From an uncultured Acidimicrobiales bacterium (GTDB lineage: Bacteria > Actinomycetota > Acidimicrobiia > Acidimicrobiales > CALAML01), in the NCBI GenBank assembly GCA_937925845.1, contig CALAML010000020.1:1-42201 (forward strand): 42,201 nucleotides of DNA. The letters run 5' to 3'. A program made the position numbers and the translations under genes. The first letter of the stretch is position 1. Every line of letters begins with the position of its first letter. Below, piece after piece: positions 1 to 8,153 of this stretch. Below the pieces are notes generated by a model. The model was not told where the DNA came from. It did no database searches and worked only from the letters and a program-made list of their open reading frames with translations.

Positions 1-330
1 GCCCTTCAGTTCATCAAAACCGGGATCGCCGTTGGCGTAGACGGTTGAGTCGCCCTTAAAGGACGCGGTCTTGCCGTTTTGGTTGATGATGATGGCCGAT
101 TGCGGTCGCCTGCGGAGTGCTGGCACCCGCTTGCGGCGCTCAGCACAGGTCGTGAAGAACTTCCCGTCGCGATAGATGAAGGCCACCACGACCCCTACCG
201 GGTAACCGTCGGTGGTGGTCCAATTGAAGACACACTCACCACCAGCAGCCAGGAGCTTGGTCAACTCGTCTTCATCGAGCCGCATCGTGGTGAGGTCTTC
301 GTAATCAACTTCTTGGGCTTCTTCGGTCAT
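1..330 (-). CDS. Pyridoxamine 5'-phosphate oxidase-like flavin/F420 split-barrel protein (partial, C-terminus beyond window)
   Basis: The first 110 residues are visible, reading from an ATG at 330 to the window edge with no stop. The start is supported by AAGGA about 7 bases upstream. The stretch GYPVGVVVAFIYRDGKFF (about residues 42-59) followed by a charged RRKR segment and SAIIINQNG resembles the split-barrel core of PPOX-family proteins, where a Gly-Pro strand, a dG-x-hydrophobic strand and an R-K contact bind FMN or F420. The substrate cannot be told. It is divergent from the acyl-CoA dehydrogenase at 522, and the shared intergenic region carries a palindromic operator-like site (385-408). 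Such proteins are common in F420-using actinobacteria, which fits the two LLM oxidoreductases in this window. The family call is fairly safe, the exact role unknown. Confidence 0.75.
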   Translation of the reverse strand, partial: MTEEAQEVDYEDLTTMRLDEDELTKLLAAGGECVFNWTTTDGYPVGVVVAFIYRDGKFFTTCAERRKRVPALRRRPQSAIIINQNGKTASFKGDSTVYANGDPGFDELKG

Positions 331-384
331 CGATGTTCCTTGTGGAAGTTGGGGCCGCTTGAGAATCGTTCCTGGGCTGGAACA

Positions 385-408
385 GAAACATACCAAGCGG
401 TTAGTTTC
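385..408. promoter_or_regulatory. Operator-like palindrome, copy 1 of 4
   Basis: 24-bp imperfect inverted repeat between two divergent genes. The right half CGGTTAGTTT is identical to the copy at 25634-25657; the left half differs at three positions. The form (two roughly 10-bp arms, 2-bp centre) is typical of TetR-family operators. The regulator is unknown. Confidence 0.5.
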
Positions 409-521
409 TGTGTAGGAGTACCGTTTGTGGTGAAGCACTCCGCCAACTTGGCGGACGCTCAAATCGCGACGTAGCCGGGACAGAGCAAAGCCCACATCGT
501 GGGTAGTTGGGGAGTGGCCGA

Positions 522-1781
522 ATGGCGAAGGTATCCGTCGAAGAGTTTGAAGCGGAGGCGGCCGAGTGGCTGGCCGAGAACGCCGAGCCACTCAAAACCC
601 GCGAGTCCGATGGGGCCCTGGTGTGGGGTGCAGGTGAGTTCAGCGTCTCGGTATTCCACGCCCTTGCGTTTGCCGAAGAGAAGGCCCTGCTGGACAGCCA
701 CAGGGCGTGGCAGCAAAAGAAGGCGGAGAAGGGCTACCACGCCATCCTCTGGGAGGAAGAGTGGGGCGGCTTGGGCCTGACCAAAGCCCACGCCCGGGCC
801 TACGGCCAACTTGAGCGTGGCTACATGGTGCCCGACAAACACGAATGCTTCGGCGTAACCACCGGTTTGGTCGCCCCCACGATCAAGGTGTTCGGCACGC
901 CGGAACAAAAGGAACAGTTCCTCAAACTGTTCATCACCTGCGAAGCGTTGTGCTGTCAGCTCTTTAGCGAACCTGGTGCTGGATCTGATCTGGGAGCCTT
1001 GGGTTGCAGAGCCGAACGCGACGGCGACGAGTGGGTCGTCAACGGTCAGAAAGTTTGGTCGTCGGCGGCCCAGTTCGCCGAATGGGGGGAACTCATCGCC
1101 CGAACCGACCCCGACGCCCCCAAACACAAAGGCATGACCGCGTTCATGATCCCGATGGATGCCCCCGGGGTCGAGGTGCGGCCGATCAAGCAGATGAGCG
1201 GCGGCCAGTCGTTCAACGAAGTGTTCTTCAGCGACGCCCGTATTCCTGACACGCTGCGGCTTGGTCCCGAAGGCGAGGGCTGGAAGGTGGCGCTCACCAC
1301 CCTCGGCTTCGAGCGAGACCACTCGTCGAGCGGCGGTGGAGGGGCCTCGTCGGGTGGTACCTGGCGACAACTCCTCGCCACGGCTCAGGCGATGGGGGTG
1401 ACCGAAGATCCGTTGATTCGTCAACGCCTGATGGAGGTCTACATCCATTCGCGGGTCGAGCACATGACCAACCGACGGGCCGCCGACTTGGCCAAGGGCG
1501 GCACCCCCGGACCTGAAGGCTCACTCGGCAAACTCCTGTGGACCGAAGGCATGAACCTGATGTCTGACGTGGTATCGGATGTGCTTGGCCCCCGACTGAT
1601 CGCCGACTCCGGGGAGTGGGGCACCTTCGAATGGGGTGAACACGTGCTCGGTGCCCCGGGCTACCGCATCGCCGGAGGTTCCGATGAAGTGCAGCGCAAC
1701 ATCATCGGCGAACGGGTGCTTGGCCTGCCGGGCGAACCCCGGGTCGATAAGGGCATCCCCTGGAAAGACGTGCCGAAATAG
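522..1781 (+). CDS. Acyl-CoA dehydrogenase
   Basis: FAD-dependent dehydrogenase that would introduce an alpha-beta double bond into an acyl-CoA thioester, cytoplasmic, in beta-oxidation or sterol side-chain/acyl degradation. The 419-residue protein has the family's order: an N-terminal helical domain, then LFSEPGAGSDLG (about residue 150), the beta-domain with VNGQKVWSS and GMTAFMIPMDAPGVEVRPIKQMSG, and a C-terminal helical domain ending in GGSDEVQRNIIGERVLGLP, a standard ACAD signature around the FAD/dimer site. The ATG at 522 is chosen because GGGGAG lies 8 bases upstream; an upstream in-frame TTG at 507 would overlap that ribosome site. It faces the flavin protein at 1-330 and is followed 114 bp later by an SDR behind its own operator-like site. 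The substrate class is not determinable from sequence alone. Confidence 0.93.
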   Translation: MAKVSVEEFEAEAAEWLAENAEPLKTRESDGALVWGAGEFSVSVFHALAFAEEKALLDSHRAWQQKKAEKGYHAILWEEEWGGLGLTKAHARAYGQLERGYMVPDKHECFGVTTGLVAPTIKVFGTPEQKEQFLKLFITCEALCCQLFSEPGAGSDLGALGCRAERDGDEWVVNGQKVWSSAAQFAEWGELIARTDPDAPKHKGMTAFMIPMDAPGVEVRPIKQMSGGQSFNEVFFSDARIPDTLRLGPEGEGWKVALTTLGFERDHSSSGGGGASSGGTWRQLLATAQAMGVTEDPLIRQRLMEVYIHSRVEHMTNRRAADLAKGGTPGPEGSLGKLLWTEGMNLMSDVVSDVLGPRLIADSGEWGTFEWGEHVLGAPGYRIAGGSDEVQRNIIGERVLGLPGEPRVDKGIPWKDVPK

Positions 1782-1829
1782 GCGCGATTGCGAGGGCCCC
1801 AACGACCTGCTCAAATGAGAGCACGGGCG

Positions 1830-1853
1830 GTAACTAACCGCCCGGTTAATTTC
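1830..1853. promoter_or_regulatory. Operator-like palindrome, copy 2 of 4
   Basis: 24-bp inverted repeat AACTAACCG-CC-CGGTTAATT with flanks, one mismatch between the arms, 43 bp before the GTG start of the SDR. It aligns without gaps to the other three copies in the window and is placed to control the SDR-ThuA-aco run. Confidence 0.6.
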
Positions 1854-1895
1854 ATAGCTGATCTCGACCCAGCGGGTCGGAGGGGGACAACACAC

Positions 1896-2660
1896 GTGGA
1901 TCTCGGACTTGCAGGAAAAAAGGCGCTGGTCACCGGCTCAACCAAGGGCTTGGGGCGGGCCATCGCCGAAACCCTGATGGCCGAGGGTGCCTCGGTCGCG
2001 ATCTGTTCCCGCACCGAAGCCGACGTGGAGGCTGCGGTCGAAGCCATGAACGGCGCCGGCCATGCGGGACAGTGTGTGGGAGCGGTGTGTGACGCCGCGG
2101 AACTGGAGTCGGTCGAAGGATGGATCGGCTCGTCGGCCGAACAACTCGGTGGCATCGACATCTACGTGCACAACACCTCGGGTAAGCCGCAGCGCAAGCT
2201 GGCCGACTGGGTAAACAACCACAACATCGATTTGGTCTCGCTGGTAGGCGGCGTGGCAGCAGCCAAAGAGGCCATGGCCGACGGCGGCGGATCGCTGATC
2301 AGCATCGGCACCACGGCGACGGCAGAACACTTCGCTTCGGGTTCCGGCAGCTACAGCGCGTTCAAGGCTGCGGTAACCAACTGGACGCTCGGTCAGGCCC
2401 AGGTACTGGGCAAAGAGGGCATCCGCTGCAACGTGGTATCGCCGGGGCCGATCATGGTCGAGGGCGGCGACTGGGACATGATCAAAGCCAATATGCCCGA
2501 GTTCTATGAGTCCTCACAGAAGGTCCACCCAGCAGGCGATCTCGGCCAGCCTCAGGATGTCGCCAACGCAGTGGCTTTCCTGGCCAGCGATGCGGCCCGC
2601 CACATCAACGGCGCCAACCTCTTTGTCGACGGCGGCTTCTGTAAACGCGTCAACTACTGA
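1896..2660 (+). CDS. Short-chain dehydrogenase/reductase (SDR)
   Basis: NAD(P)(H)-dependent oxidoreductase of the classical SDR fold, 254 residues, the normal length. Visible motifs: the nucleotide-binding TGSTKGLG (about residues 13-20) and the active-site YSAFK with the upstream Ser region SIGTTAT. The usual NNAG is replaced by HNTSG, a known variation in 3-oxoacyl reductase-like members. The C-terminus HINGANLFVDGGF is typical. The GTG at 1896 is chosen because GGAGGGGG precedes it at 1879-1886 and because the reading frame upstream of it (from 1788) crosses the operator-like palindrome. The stop overlaps the ATG of the ThuA-like gene by one base (TGATG), so the two are translationally coupled. 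Probably oxidises or reduces a hydroxy/keto intermediate; substrate unknown. Confidence 0.9.
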   Translation: MDLGLAGKKALVTGSTKGLGRAIAETLMAEGASVAICSRTEADVEAAVEAMNGAGHAGQCVGAVCDAAELESVEGWIGSSAEQLGGIDIYVHNTSGKPQRKLADWVNNHNIDLVSLVGGVAAAKEAMADGGGSLISIGTTATAEHFASGSGSYSAFKAAVTNWTLGQAQVLGKEGIRCNVVSPGPIMVEGGDWDMIKANMPEFYESSQKVHPAGDLGQPQDVANAVAFLASDAARHINGANLFVDGGFCKRVNY

Positions 2661-3466
2661 TGGCCGACGCCGCCACCTCCAACGGGGATGACGAGGCCGC
2701 GCCGCCAAGTCGCGTCAACGCCTACTTTGTTGCCGGCGGAAAATGGCACGACATTGACTTTGCCCGGGCCGAACTCCTGAAGCTCCTCGCCGAGCATCCC
2801 CATGTGCGGGTCACGGTGGCGGCCACCTACGAAGACATCGACGCCATTACCGCTTCCGACGTTGTCATCAGCTACACCTGCGATGTTCGGCCGAGCGAGC
2901 CGGCTCAACAGGCGCTGCGTTCATGGGTTGAAGATGGCGGCCGCTGGTTGGCGCTGCACGGCACCAACTCCGCGCTCGACCTTCCCCGCCCCAACGGGGT
3001 GGAGTCGCCACGGTGCTTCCCGCTCTGGGCCGAGACCCTCGGTAGCCAGTTTGTGGCCCATCCGCCGATCGCGCCCTACCCGGTCGAGATCGCTGATCCC
3101 AACCACTGGCTGGTCGCCGACATCGAACCGTTCGAAACCGACGACGAGCTCTACCTGATGGAGTACCACGACCGCGACCAACTCCAGGTCCAGCTGCACA
3201 CCCACTGGAGCGGTGACTGCGGCGGCTTCGCTGAGAGCGACTGGTCGGTGGAGACGCGGGGCTCCGATGAACACCTGATCCAATATGTGCGGCCCCTCGG
3301 CGACGGAGCGGTGCTCTACAACACCCTCGGTCACTGCCGAAGCCACTGGGATATGGTGCCCCTCGCCGACTACTACCCCAAGCTGGAGCGGTGCTCCTGG
3401 GAAAAGCCGCAGTACTACGAACTTCTCCGTCGGGGAATCCGATGGGCGCTCGGCCACAACAGCTAA
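2660..3466 (+). CDS. ThuA-like domain protein
   Basis: 268-residue protein resembling the ThuA (trehalose-utilisation) family, which has a class I glutamine-amidotransferase-like fold. Supporting segments are ISYTCDVRPSEPAQQALRSW, GGRWLALHGTN (the conserved G-G-hydrophobic-HG strand), LGSQFVAHPPIAPYPVEI, and a late GHCRSHWDM histidine cluster. ThuA proteins are linked to sugar metabolism but their chemistry is poorly defined. The gene starts inside the stop of the SDR and is followed 28 bases later by acoA, so it belongs to the same transcription unit. Its presence between an SDR and an acetoin-dehydrogenase cluster is unusual; it may act on a keto/hydroxy acid that feeds the E1 component (inference). 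Confidence 0.75.
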   Translation: MADAATSNGDDEAAPPSRVNAYFVAGGKWHDIDFARAELLKLLAEHPHVRVTVAATYEDIDAITASDVVISYTCDVRPSEPAQQALRSWVEDGGRWLALHGTNSALDLPRPNGVESPRCFPLWAETLGSQFVAHPPIAPYPVEIADPNHWLVADIEPFETDDELYLMEYHDRDQLQVQLHTHWSGDCGGFAESDWSVETRGSDEHLIQYVRPLGDGAVLYNTLGHCRSHWDMVPLADYYPKLERCSWEKPQYYELLRRGIRWALGHNS

Positions 3467-3494
3467 TCCAGAACCACAAACAACGAGGAGCCAG

Positions 3495-4469
3495 GTGGAA
3501 CCCAGCCTAGAGACACTCAGAGATCTGCATCGCAGGATGCTGCGGATCCGGCTGTTCGAAGAGGCCGCGGGCCGACTCTTTGAAGGCAACAAGATGCCCG
3601 GTTTCCTTCACCTCTACGTGGGGCAGGAGGCGGTGGCCTCGGGAGTTTGCGTAGCGATGCGCGAAGACGACCAGGTGAGCTCCACCCACCGCGGCCACGG
3701 CCACCTGGTAGCCAAAGGCGGTGATCTGTCAAAGATGATGGCCGAGCTGATGGGTAAGGCCGACGGCTACTGCAACGGCAAGGGCGGGTCGATGCACATC
3801 TGCGACCTCGACCTCAACATGTTGGGCGCCAACGGGATCGTCGGCGGTGGCGCACCGATCGCGGTGGGGGCCGGCTTCGCCAACAAGTACCGCGGCAACG
3901 ACACGGTGTCGGTCGCTTTCTTCGGAGACGGCTCCACCAACATCGGAGCCTTCCATGAAGCCACCAACATGGCCGCGGCGCTCCAGCTCCCGGTGCTATT
4001 TGTGTGCGAGAACAACGAGTACGGCGAATACACCCCCCGCCACAAGGTGATGGCCATCAATGATGTGGTTGACCGCGCCGCCGGCTACGGCATCCCCGGC
4101 GTGATCGTTGACGGGATGGATGCCATCGCCGTGTACGAAGCAGCGATGGAGGGTCTGGCCCGAGCTCGAGCCGGTGATGGACCAACCTTCATCGAAGCCA
4201 AGACCTACCGCTACTACAACCACCACGGGGTGCAGACCCTCGGCATGAAATACCGCACCGACGAAGAAGTCGAGGAGTGGAAGAAGAAGGACTGCATCGA
4301 AGCCTTCGAAAAGCGGGTGACCGAAGCCGGACTGATCACCGCCGACGAACTGGCTTCGACCCGAGCCGACATCCAGGCTGAAGTCGACGCCGCGGTTGAA
4401 TTCGGGGAGAACAGCCCGATGCCCGACGTTTCGACCCTGCTCACCGACGTGTACACGGAGATGGCCTGA
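3495..4469 (+). CDS. acoA: 2-oxoacid/acetoin dehydrogenase E1 component, alpha subunit
   Basis: Thiamine-diphosphate-dependent E1 alpha subunit (324 residues) that with AcoB would cleave acetoin or a 2-oxoacid and pass the acyl/acetyl group to the E2 lipoyl domain. The match to AcoA-type proteins is dense: STHRGHGHLVAKG, MMAELMGKADGYCNGKGGSMH, MLGANGIVGGGAPIAVGAG, and the ThDP/Mg motif GDGSTNIGAFHEATN through to CENN. The GTG at 3495 is chosen for the GAGGAG 4 bases before it; the open frame further upstream overlaps the ThuA gene. Its stop overlaps the acoB ATG by one base. Pyruvate-dehydrogenase E1 alpha is the close alternative, but the adjacent acoX gene favours an acetoin-type system. 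Confidence 0.9.
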   Translation: MEPSLETLRDLHRRMLRIRLFEEAAGRLFEGNKMPGFLHLYVGQEAVASGVCVAMREDDQVSSTHRGHGHLVAKGGDLSKMMAELMGKADGYCNGKGGSMHICDLDLNMLGANGIVGGGAPIAVGAGFANKYRGNDTVSVAFFGDGSTNIGAFHEATNMAAALQLPVLFVCENNEYGEYTPRHKVMAINDVVDRAAGYGIPGVIVDGMDAIAVYEAAMEGLARARAGDGPTFIEAKTYRYYNHHGVQTLGMKYRTDEEVEEWKKKDCIEAFEKRVTEAGLITADELASTRADIQAEVDAAVEFGENSPMPDVSTLLTDVYTEMA

Positions 4470-5515
4470 TGAGCGCAACCGAAACCGCACCGGCCGGGAC
4501 GGCCGCGGCCGACCCCGGTGAACGCGAACTCACCTACCTGGGCGCGTTCAACGAAGCCATGTTCCAGCTGATGCGCCAAGACGAAGACATCTTCGTGGCC
4601 GGCGAAGACGTGGGCGTGCAGGGCGGCGTGTTTGGCAGCTTCAAGGGACTCGCCGAGGAGTTCGGCGATCGTCGATGTGTCGACACGCCCATCGCCGAAC
4701 AGGCCATCGTTGGTTTGGGCATCGGCGCCGCCGTCGCTGGGCTGCGTCCGGTGGTCGACCTGATGTTTATGGACTTTGTGATGGTGGCCATGGACCAGAT
4801 CGCCAACCAGGCGGCCAAGCTCAAATACATGTTCGGCGGCAAAGCCGAGCTGCCCCTCACCATCACCACCAACGGTGGAGCTGGTCTCTCCGCGGCGGCC
4901 CAGCACAGCCAAAGCCTCGAAGCCATGCTGTGTCATGTGCCCGGGCTCAAAGTGGTGATGCCCTCCTCGCCCTATGACCTCAAGGGGTTGATGGTGGCGT
5001 GCGTGCGGGACAACAACCCGACCATCATCGTGAAGAACAAGCGCATGTTTGGCTCCACTGGACCGGTTCCCGAGGAGCTGTACGAGATCCCGCTCGGGGT
5101 GGCCAACGTGGTTCGTGAGGGAGCCGACATCACCGTCGTGGCTTATGGCCGCATGGTTGAAGAGTCGGCCAAAGCGGCCAAGCGACTGTCGGAGGAACAG
5201 GGGATCGAATGCGAGATCGTCGACCCCCGAACCGTGCAACCCCTCGACACCGAGACCATCGTGGCCTCGGCCAAAAAGACCAACCGCATCGTGGTGGTGC
5301 ACGAAGCGGTGCGCTTCGGTGGCCTCGGTGCCGAGATCGCAGCTCAGGTGCAGGAGGAAGCGTTCGACTACCTCGATGCGCCGGTAGGGCGGATCGCGGC
5401 ACCGTTCTCGCCGATCCCCTTTAGCCCCGGCCTCGAAGGCCACTACGTTCCCAACGCCAAACGGATCTCGGCCGGCATTCTCGAAACCCTCGGTCGACCC
5501 GTCCCGGGAGCGTGA
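4469..5515 (+). CDS. acoB: 2-oxoacid/acetoin dehydrogenase E1 component, beta subunit
   Basis: 348-residue partner of AcoA, forming the alpha2beta2 E1 heterotetramer. Diagnostic segments: AGEDVGVQGGVFGSFKGLAEEFG, DTPIAEQAIVGLGIGAAVAGLRPVVDLMFMDF, GGKAELPLTITTNGG, the AAQHSQSLEA region with the conserved His used in E1 catalysis, and the C-terminal transketolase domain IVDPRTVQPLDTETIVASAKKTNRIVVVHEA. The N-terminus has about 20 extra Ala/Thr-rich residues. It starts on the last base of acoA and its stop overlaps the GTG of acoX by four bases (GTGA), so translation of all three is likely coupled. Confidence 0.92.
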   Translation: MSATETAPAGTAAADPGERELTYLGAFNEAMFQLMRQDEDIFVAGEDVGVQGGVFGSFKGLAEEFGDRRCVDTPIAEQAIVGLGIGAAVAGLRPVVDLMFMDFVMVAMDQIANQAAKLKYMFGGKAELPLTITTNGGAGLSAAAQHSQSLEAMLCHVPGLKVVMPSSPYDLKGLMVACVRDNNPTIIVKNKRMFGSTGPVPEELYEIPLGVANVVREGADITVVAYGRMVEESAKAAKRLSEEQGIECEIVDPRTVQPLDTETIVASAKKTNRIVVVHEAVRFGGLGAEIAAQVQEEAFDYLDAPVGRIAAPFSPIPFSPGLEGHYVPNAKRISAGILETLGRPVPGA

Positions 5516-6615
5516 GCGATATCGCATCCACGCCGGCCACCGTTGGCGTGATCGCCAACCCGCTTGCGGGCAAGGATATTCGCCGACTGGTAGCCGAAGC
5601 GTCACCAACCTCGGACATGGCCAAGATTGGCATCGTCCGGCGGGCGGTGATCGGCGCCATCGAAGGCGGAGCCGAGCGCGTCATCCTGGCCGATGACCGC
5701 CGAGGCATTGCCGCTCGAGCGATAGACGGCCTCAGTGCGAGCGGGGTGAAGATTCTGGTGCTCGACGAACCGATCATTGACTCCGGCATGAACTCCCAGC
5801 GGGCGGCCCGCCGCTGCCGCGAAGAAGGCGCGGGCGCGGTGATCGTGCTCGGCGGCGACGGCACCCACCGCGATGTGGCCAAGGGCTGGAAGAGCGCACC
5901 CCTCATAGCTCTGTCGACCGGTACCAACAACGTGTTTCCCCGCCAGATCGAAGCCACTGTGGCCGGCCATGCCGCCGGTCTGGTAGCCAGCGGCCGGGTG
6001 GTACTCGCTGACGCATCGGCACAGGCCAAGTGCATCGAAGTAGAGGTCGAATCTGCTCAAGCGGACGACGGAGGAGCGGCAGCTGGGGTCACCGATGACC
6101 TGGCCCTTGTTGACGTGGCCCTCGTGAGCAACACCTTCACCGCGAGCAGAGCGGTGTGGGATGCCAGCACCCTTCGCGAGTTGGTGGCGGCCATCGCCGA
6201 ACCAGCGACGGTTGGGCTGTCGGCAGTAGCGGCGGCCCTGGCGCCAACGTTGCGAACCGAGCCTGGCGGAGTACACGTGCGCTTTGGTGAGTCGAACGGA
6301 AGCGAAGGGCTTGATGGCGCGGGCGGGCCGGCCAGCCCTGGCCCCGACACTACTGTCCGGGCCCCGATCGCCCCTGGGCTCTATTCCAGCGTGGTGGTGG
6401 CCAGCCATCGTCGGCTCGGCTCCGGTGAAGCGGTTGAGGTTGAGGGCCCGGGCTCGCTCAGCTTCGATGGTGAACGCGACGTCACCCTGCAAAGAGGACA
6501 ACGGGCCACTATGACGATCACCGCCGACGGACCCCACGTGATCGACGTTGAACAGGCGATGCGATGCGCCGCCGGCACCACCCCGAGCAAGCACCAACCT
6601 GCGGAGAACGACTGA
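5512..6615 (+). CDS. acoX: AcoX-like protein, NAD-kinase-fold
   Basis: 367-residue protein with the ATP-NAD kinase fold. It shows GVIANPLAGKDIRR at the N-terminus, the nucleotide-binding VIVLGGDGTHRDVAKGW (about residue 105-121, the GGDGT motif of NAD and diacylglycerol kinases), and LIALSTGTNNVFP, a variant of the NAD-kinase GTxN segment. AcoX proteins occur in acetoin catabolism operons; their precise biochemical function is not established. Here it sits exactly between E1 beta and E2, overlapping both neighbours, which is the main reason for preferring an acetoin dehydrogenase over a pyruvate dehydrogenase assignment. The middle (about residues 185-290) is less conserved-looking. Confidence 0.8.
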   Translation: MSDIASTPATVGVIANPLAGKDIRRLVAEASPTSDMAKIGIVRRAVIGAIEGGAERVILADDRRGIAARAIDGLSASGVKILVLDEPIIDSGMNSQRAARRCREEGAGAVIVLGGDGTHRDVAKGWKSAPLIALSTGTNNVFPRQIEATVAGHAAGLVASGRVVLADASAQAKCIEVEVESAQADDGGAAAGVTDDLALVDVALVSNTFTASRAVWDASTLRELVAAIAEPATVGLSAVAAALAPTLRTEPGGVHVRFGESNGSEGLDGAGGPASPGPDTTVRAPIAPGLYSSVVVASHRRLGSGEAVEVEGPGSLSFDGERDVTLQRGQRATMTITADGPHVIDVEQAMRCAAGTTPSKHQPAEND

Positions 6616-8081
6616 TGGCAGCAGCATTCGAGATGCCCAAACTGGGGCTCACCATGGAGTTCGGCACCATCCTGCAGTGGTTGGTGGCCGACGGCGATCA
6701 GGTGGCGGTCGGACAGCCGATCCTCCTGATCGAGACCGACAAGGTGGAAACCGAAGTCGAGTCGAGTGGCGCCGGTGTGTTTCACGCCGTGGCCGTCGTT
6801 GGCGAAACCTACGACTGCGGGGCCCACCTCGGTTGGTTCCTCGAAGCCGGGGAAGCCCCGCCCGCGGCCCCGGCCTCCGCGGGGGCTGCCACGGCCGCGG
6901 CCAGTACCCCGACCGCGCCAGCGGCGGCGGTTGGGGCGGTGTCAACCGGCTCGGCTGCAGCGACAGTGACAGCCAGCACCGACGCCCACGGCCGTATCAT
7001 GGCGTCGCCCAACGCCAAGCGCGTCGCAGCCGAACGAGGAGTCGACCTGGCCACGGTCGTGGGCACCGGTCCCGGTGGCCGCATCGTGTCCGAAGACGTT
7101 GAAGCCGCTCCAGTGAGTGCGATTGCCGGCGGGGGCGCCGCGGCTGCAGCGACAGCCGCTGCAGTGGGTGCGGCCGCGAGGTCTGCCTCGGCCGGTGGCC
7201 CACCGCGGCCCGCCACCGCTGCGGCCCGACAGCTGGCCGATTTGCTCGGCGTCGACCTGGCCGAGGTGCCCGCAACCCCGCCCGACCCCCGGATCACCCG
7301 TGACGACGTGGCCCGCTACGTGCGACAGCGACTGGCCGAAGCCGCCGGTCCCACCGCTGCATCCGGCAGCTCCAGCACCGCTGCGGCCCGGTTGCCGGCG
7401 ATGCCGCTCCTGCAAACCCCAGCCAAGACGGTGCCGCTTACCGGCATGCGGGGAACGATCGCCCAGCGAATGCACGGCTCACTCCAGGGCATGGCCCAGC
7501 TCACCCTGATGATGGATGTCGACATGGGCGCCGTCGCCGCCGACCGGGCCGCTCGCAAGGAGTCGGGGAAGGCCCCCGGCTTCACCGACTACGTGATTGC
7601 GGCCACCGCCAAGGCCCTCAAAGACCACCCCTACGCCAACAGCCAGGTCACCGACGACGGCGTGAGCTACCTACCCGAAATCAACGTGGGCATGGCCGTG
7701 GCCATCGACAACGGCCTGATGGTGCCGGTGGTGAAGAACACCGACGCGCTCTCGCTGGATGACCTCTCGGCCGAAACCACCCGGTTGGCCGACGCTGCCC
7801 GCAGCGGGGGACTGAAGCTTCCCGACCTCGAAGGTGGCACCTTCTCGGTCACGGCCTTGGGCATGTTCGGCGTCGACGGGTTCACCCCCGTCATCAACCC
7901 GCCCAACAGCGCCATCCTCGGCATCGGCCGCCTCCGTGATGACGTGGCCTGGGCCGATGACGGCACCCCACAACGGGCCACCAAGCTCACCCTCAGCCTC
8001 ACCTGGGATCACCGAGCCTTCGACGGCGCCCCCGCCGCCGAGTTTGTCCGCACCATCTGCAACAACCTGGAAGCGGTGTAA
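6615..8081 (+). CDS. acoC: Dihydrolipoamide acyltransferase (E2) with one lipoyl and two apparent peripheral-subunit-binding domains
   Basis: 488-residue E2 core. Residues 1-78 form a lipoyl domain with ETDKVETEV, whose Lys would be lipoylated. An Ala/Pro-rich linker follows, then a peripheral-subunit-binding domain (about 128-165, ASPNAKRVAAERGVDL...GTGPGGRIVSEDV), a second Ala-rich linker, a second PSBD-like unit (about 197-236, RPATAAARQLADLLGVDL...RITRDDVARYV), and the catalytic acyltransferase domain (about 275-488) with the DHRAFDG active-site motif near the end. It transfers the acyl group from E1 to CoA. The ATG at 6615 overlaps the acoX stop by one base. E2 proteins normally carry one PSBD; the second copy lacks the GTGPxGR loop, having ATPPDPR instead. 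No E3 (lipoamide dehydrogenase) gene is in the window. Confidence 0.92.
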   Translation: MAAAFEMPKLGLTMEFGTILQWLVADGDQVAVGQPILLIETDKVETEVESSGAGVFHAVAVVGETYDCGAHLGWFLEAGEAPPAAPASAGAATAAASTPTAPAAAVGAVSTGSAAATVTASTDAHGRIMASPNAKRVAAERGVDLATVVGTGPGGRIVSEDVEAAPVSAIAGGGAAAAATAAAVGAAARSASAGGPPRPATAAARQLADLLGVDLAEVPATPPDPRITRDDVARYVRQRLAEAAGPTAASGSSSTAAARLPAMPLLQTPAKTVPLTGMRGTIAQRMHGSLQGMAQLTLMMDVDMGAVAADRAARKESGKAPGFTDYVIAATAKALKDHPYANSQVTDDGVSYLPEINVGMAVAIDNGLMVPVVKNTDALSLDDLSAETTRLADAARSGGLKLPDLEGGTFSVTALGMFGVDGFTPVINPPNSAILGIGRLRDDVAWADDGTPQRATKLTLSLTWDHRAFDGAPAAEFVRTICNNLEAV

Positions 8082-8096
8082 GCCCAACAAACTTGC

Positions 8097-8117
8097 AACG
8101 GGTGTCAGACACCCGTT
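8097..8117. terminator. Perfect hairpin between convergent genes
   Basis: AACGGGTGT-CAG-ACACCCGTT forms a 9-bp perfect stem with a 3-nt loop, 16 bases past the acoC stop and 37 bases before the convergent stop at 8154. The U-tract is very short, so it is a plausible bidirectional terminator but not a textbook one. Confidence 0.6.
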
Positions 8118-8153
8118 TGCTGGTCGCATGCGGCCGGCGCCGGCTACCCAGCG

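Noticed and set aside
79-474. Plus-strand frame over the left edge
   Set aside because: Opposite strand gives a coherent flavin split-barrel protein with a good ribosome site.
459-1463. Long open frame on the minus strand across the acyl-CoA dehydrogenase
   Set aside because: Antisense shadow of a strongly supported ACAD gene; the peptide has no recognisable domain and is typical of GC-rich codon bias.
4214-5608. 464-codon open frame on the minus strand across acoA/acoB
   Set aside because: Opposite strand of clear E1 genes; composition is His/Gly-rich with no domain.
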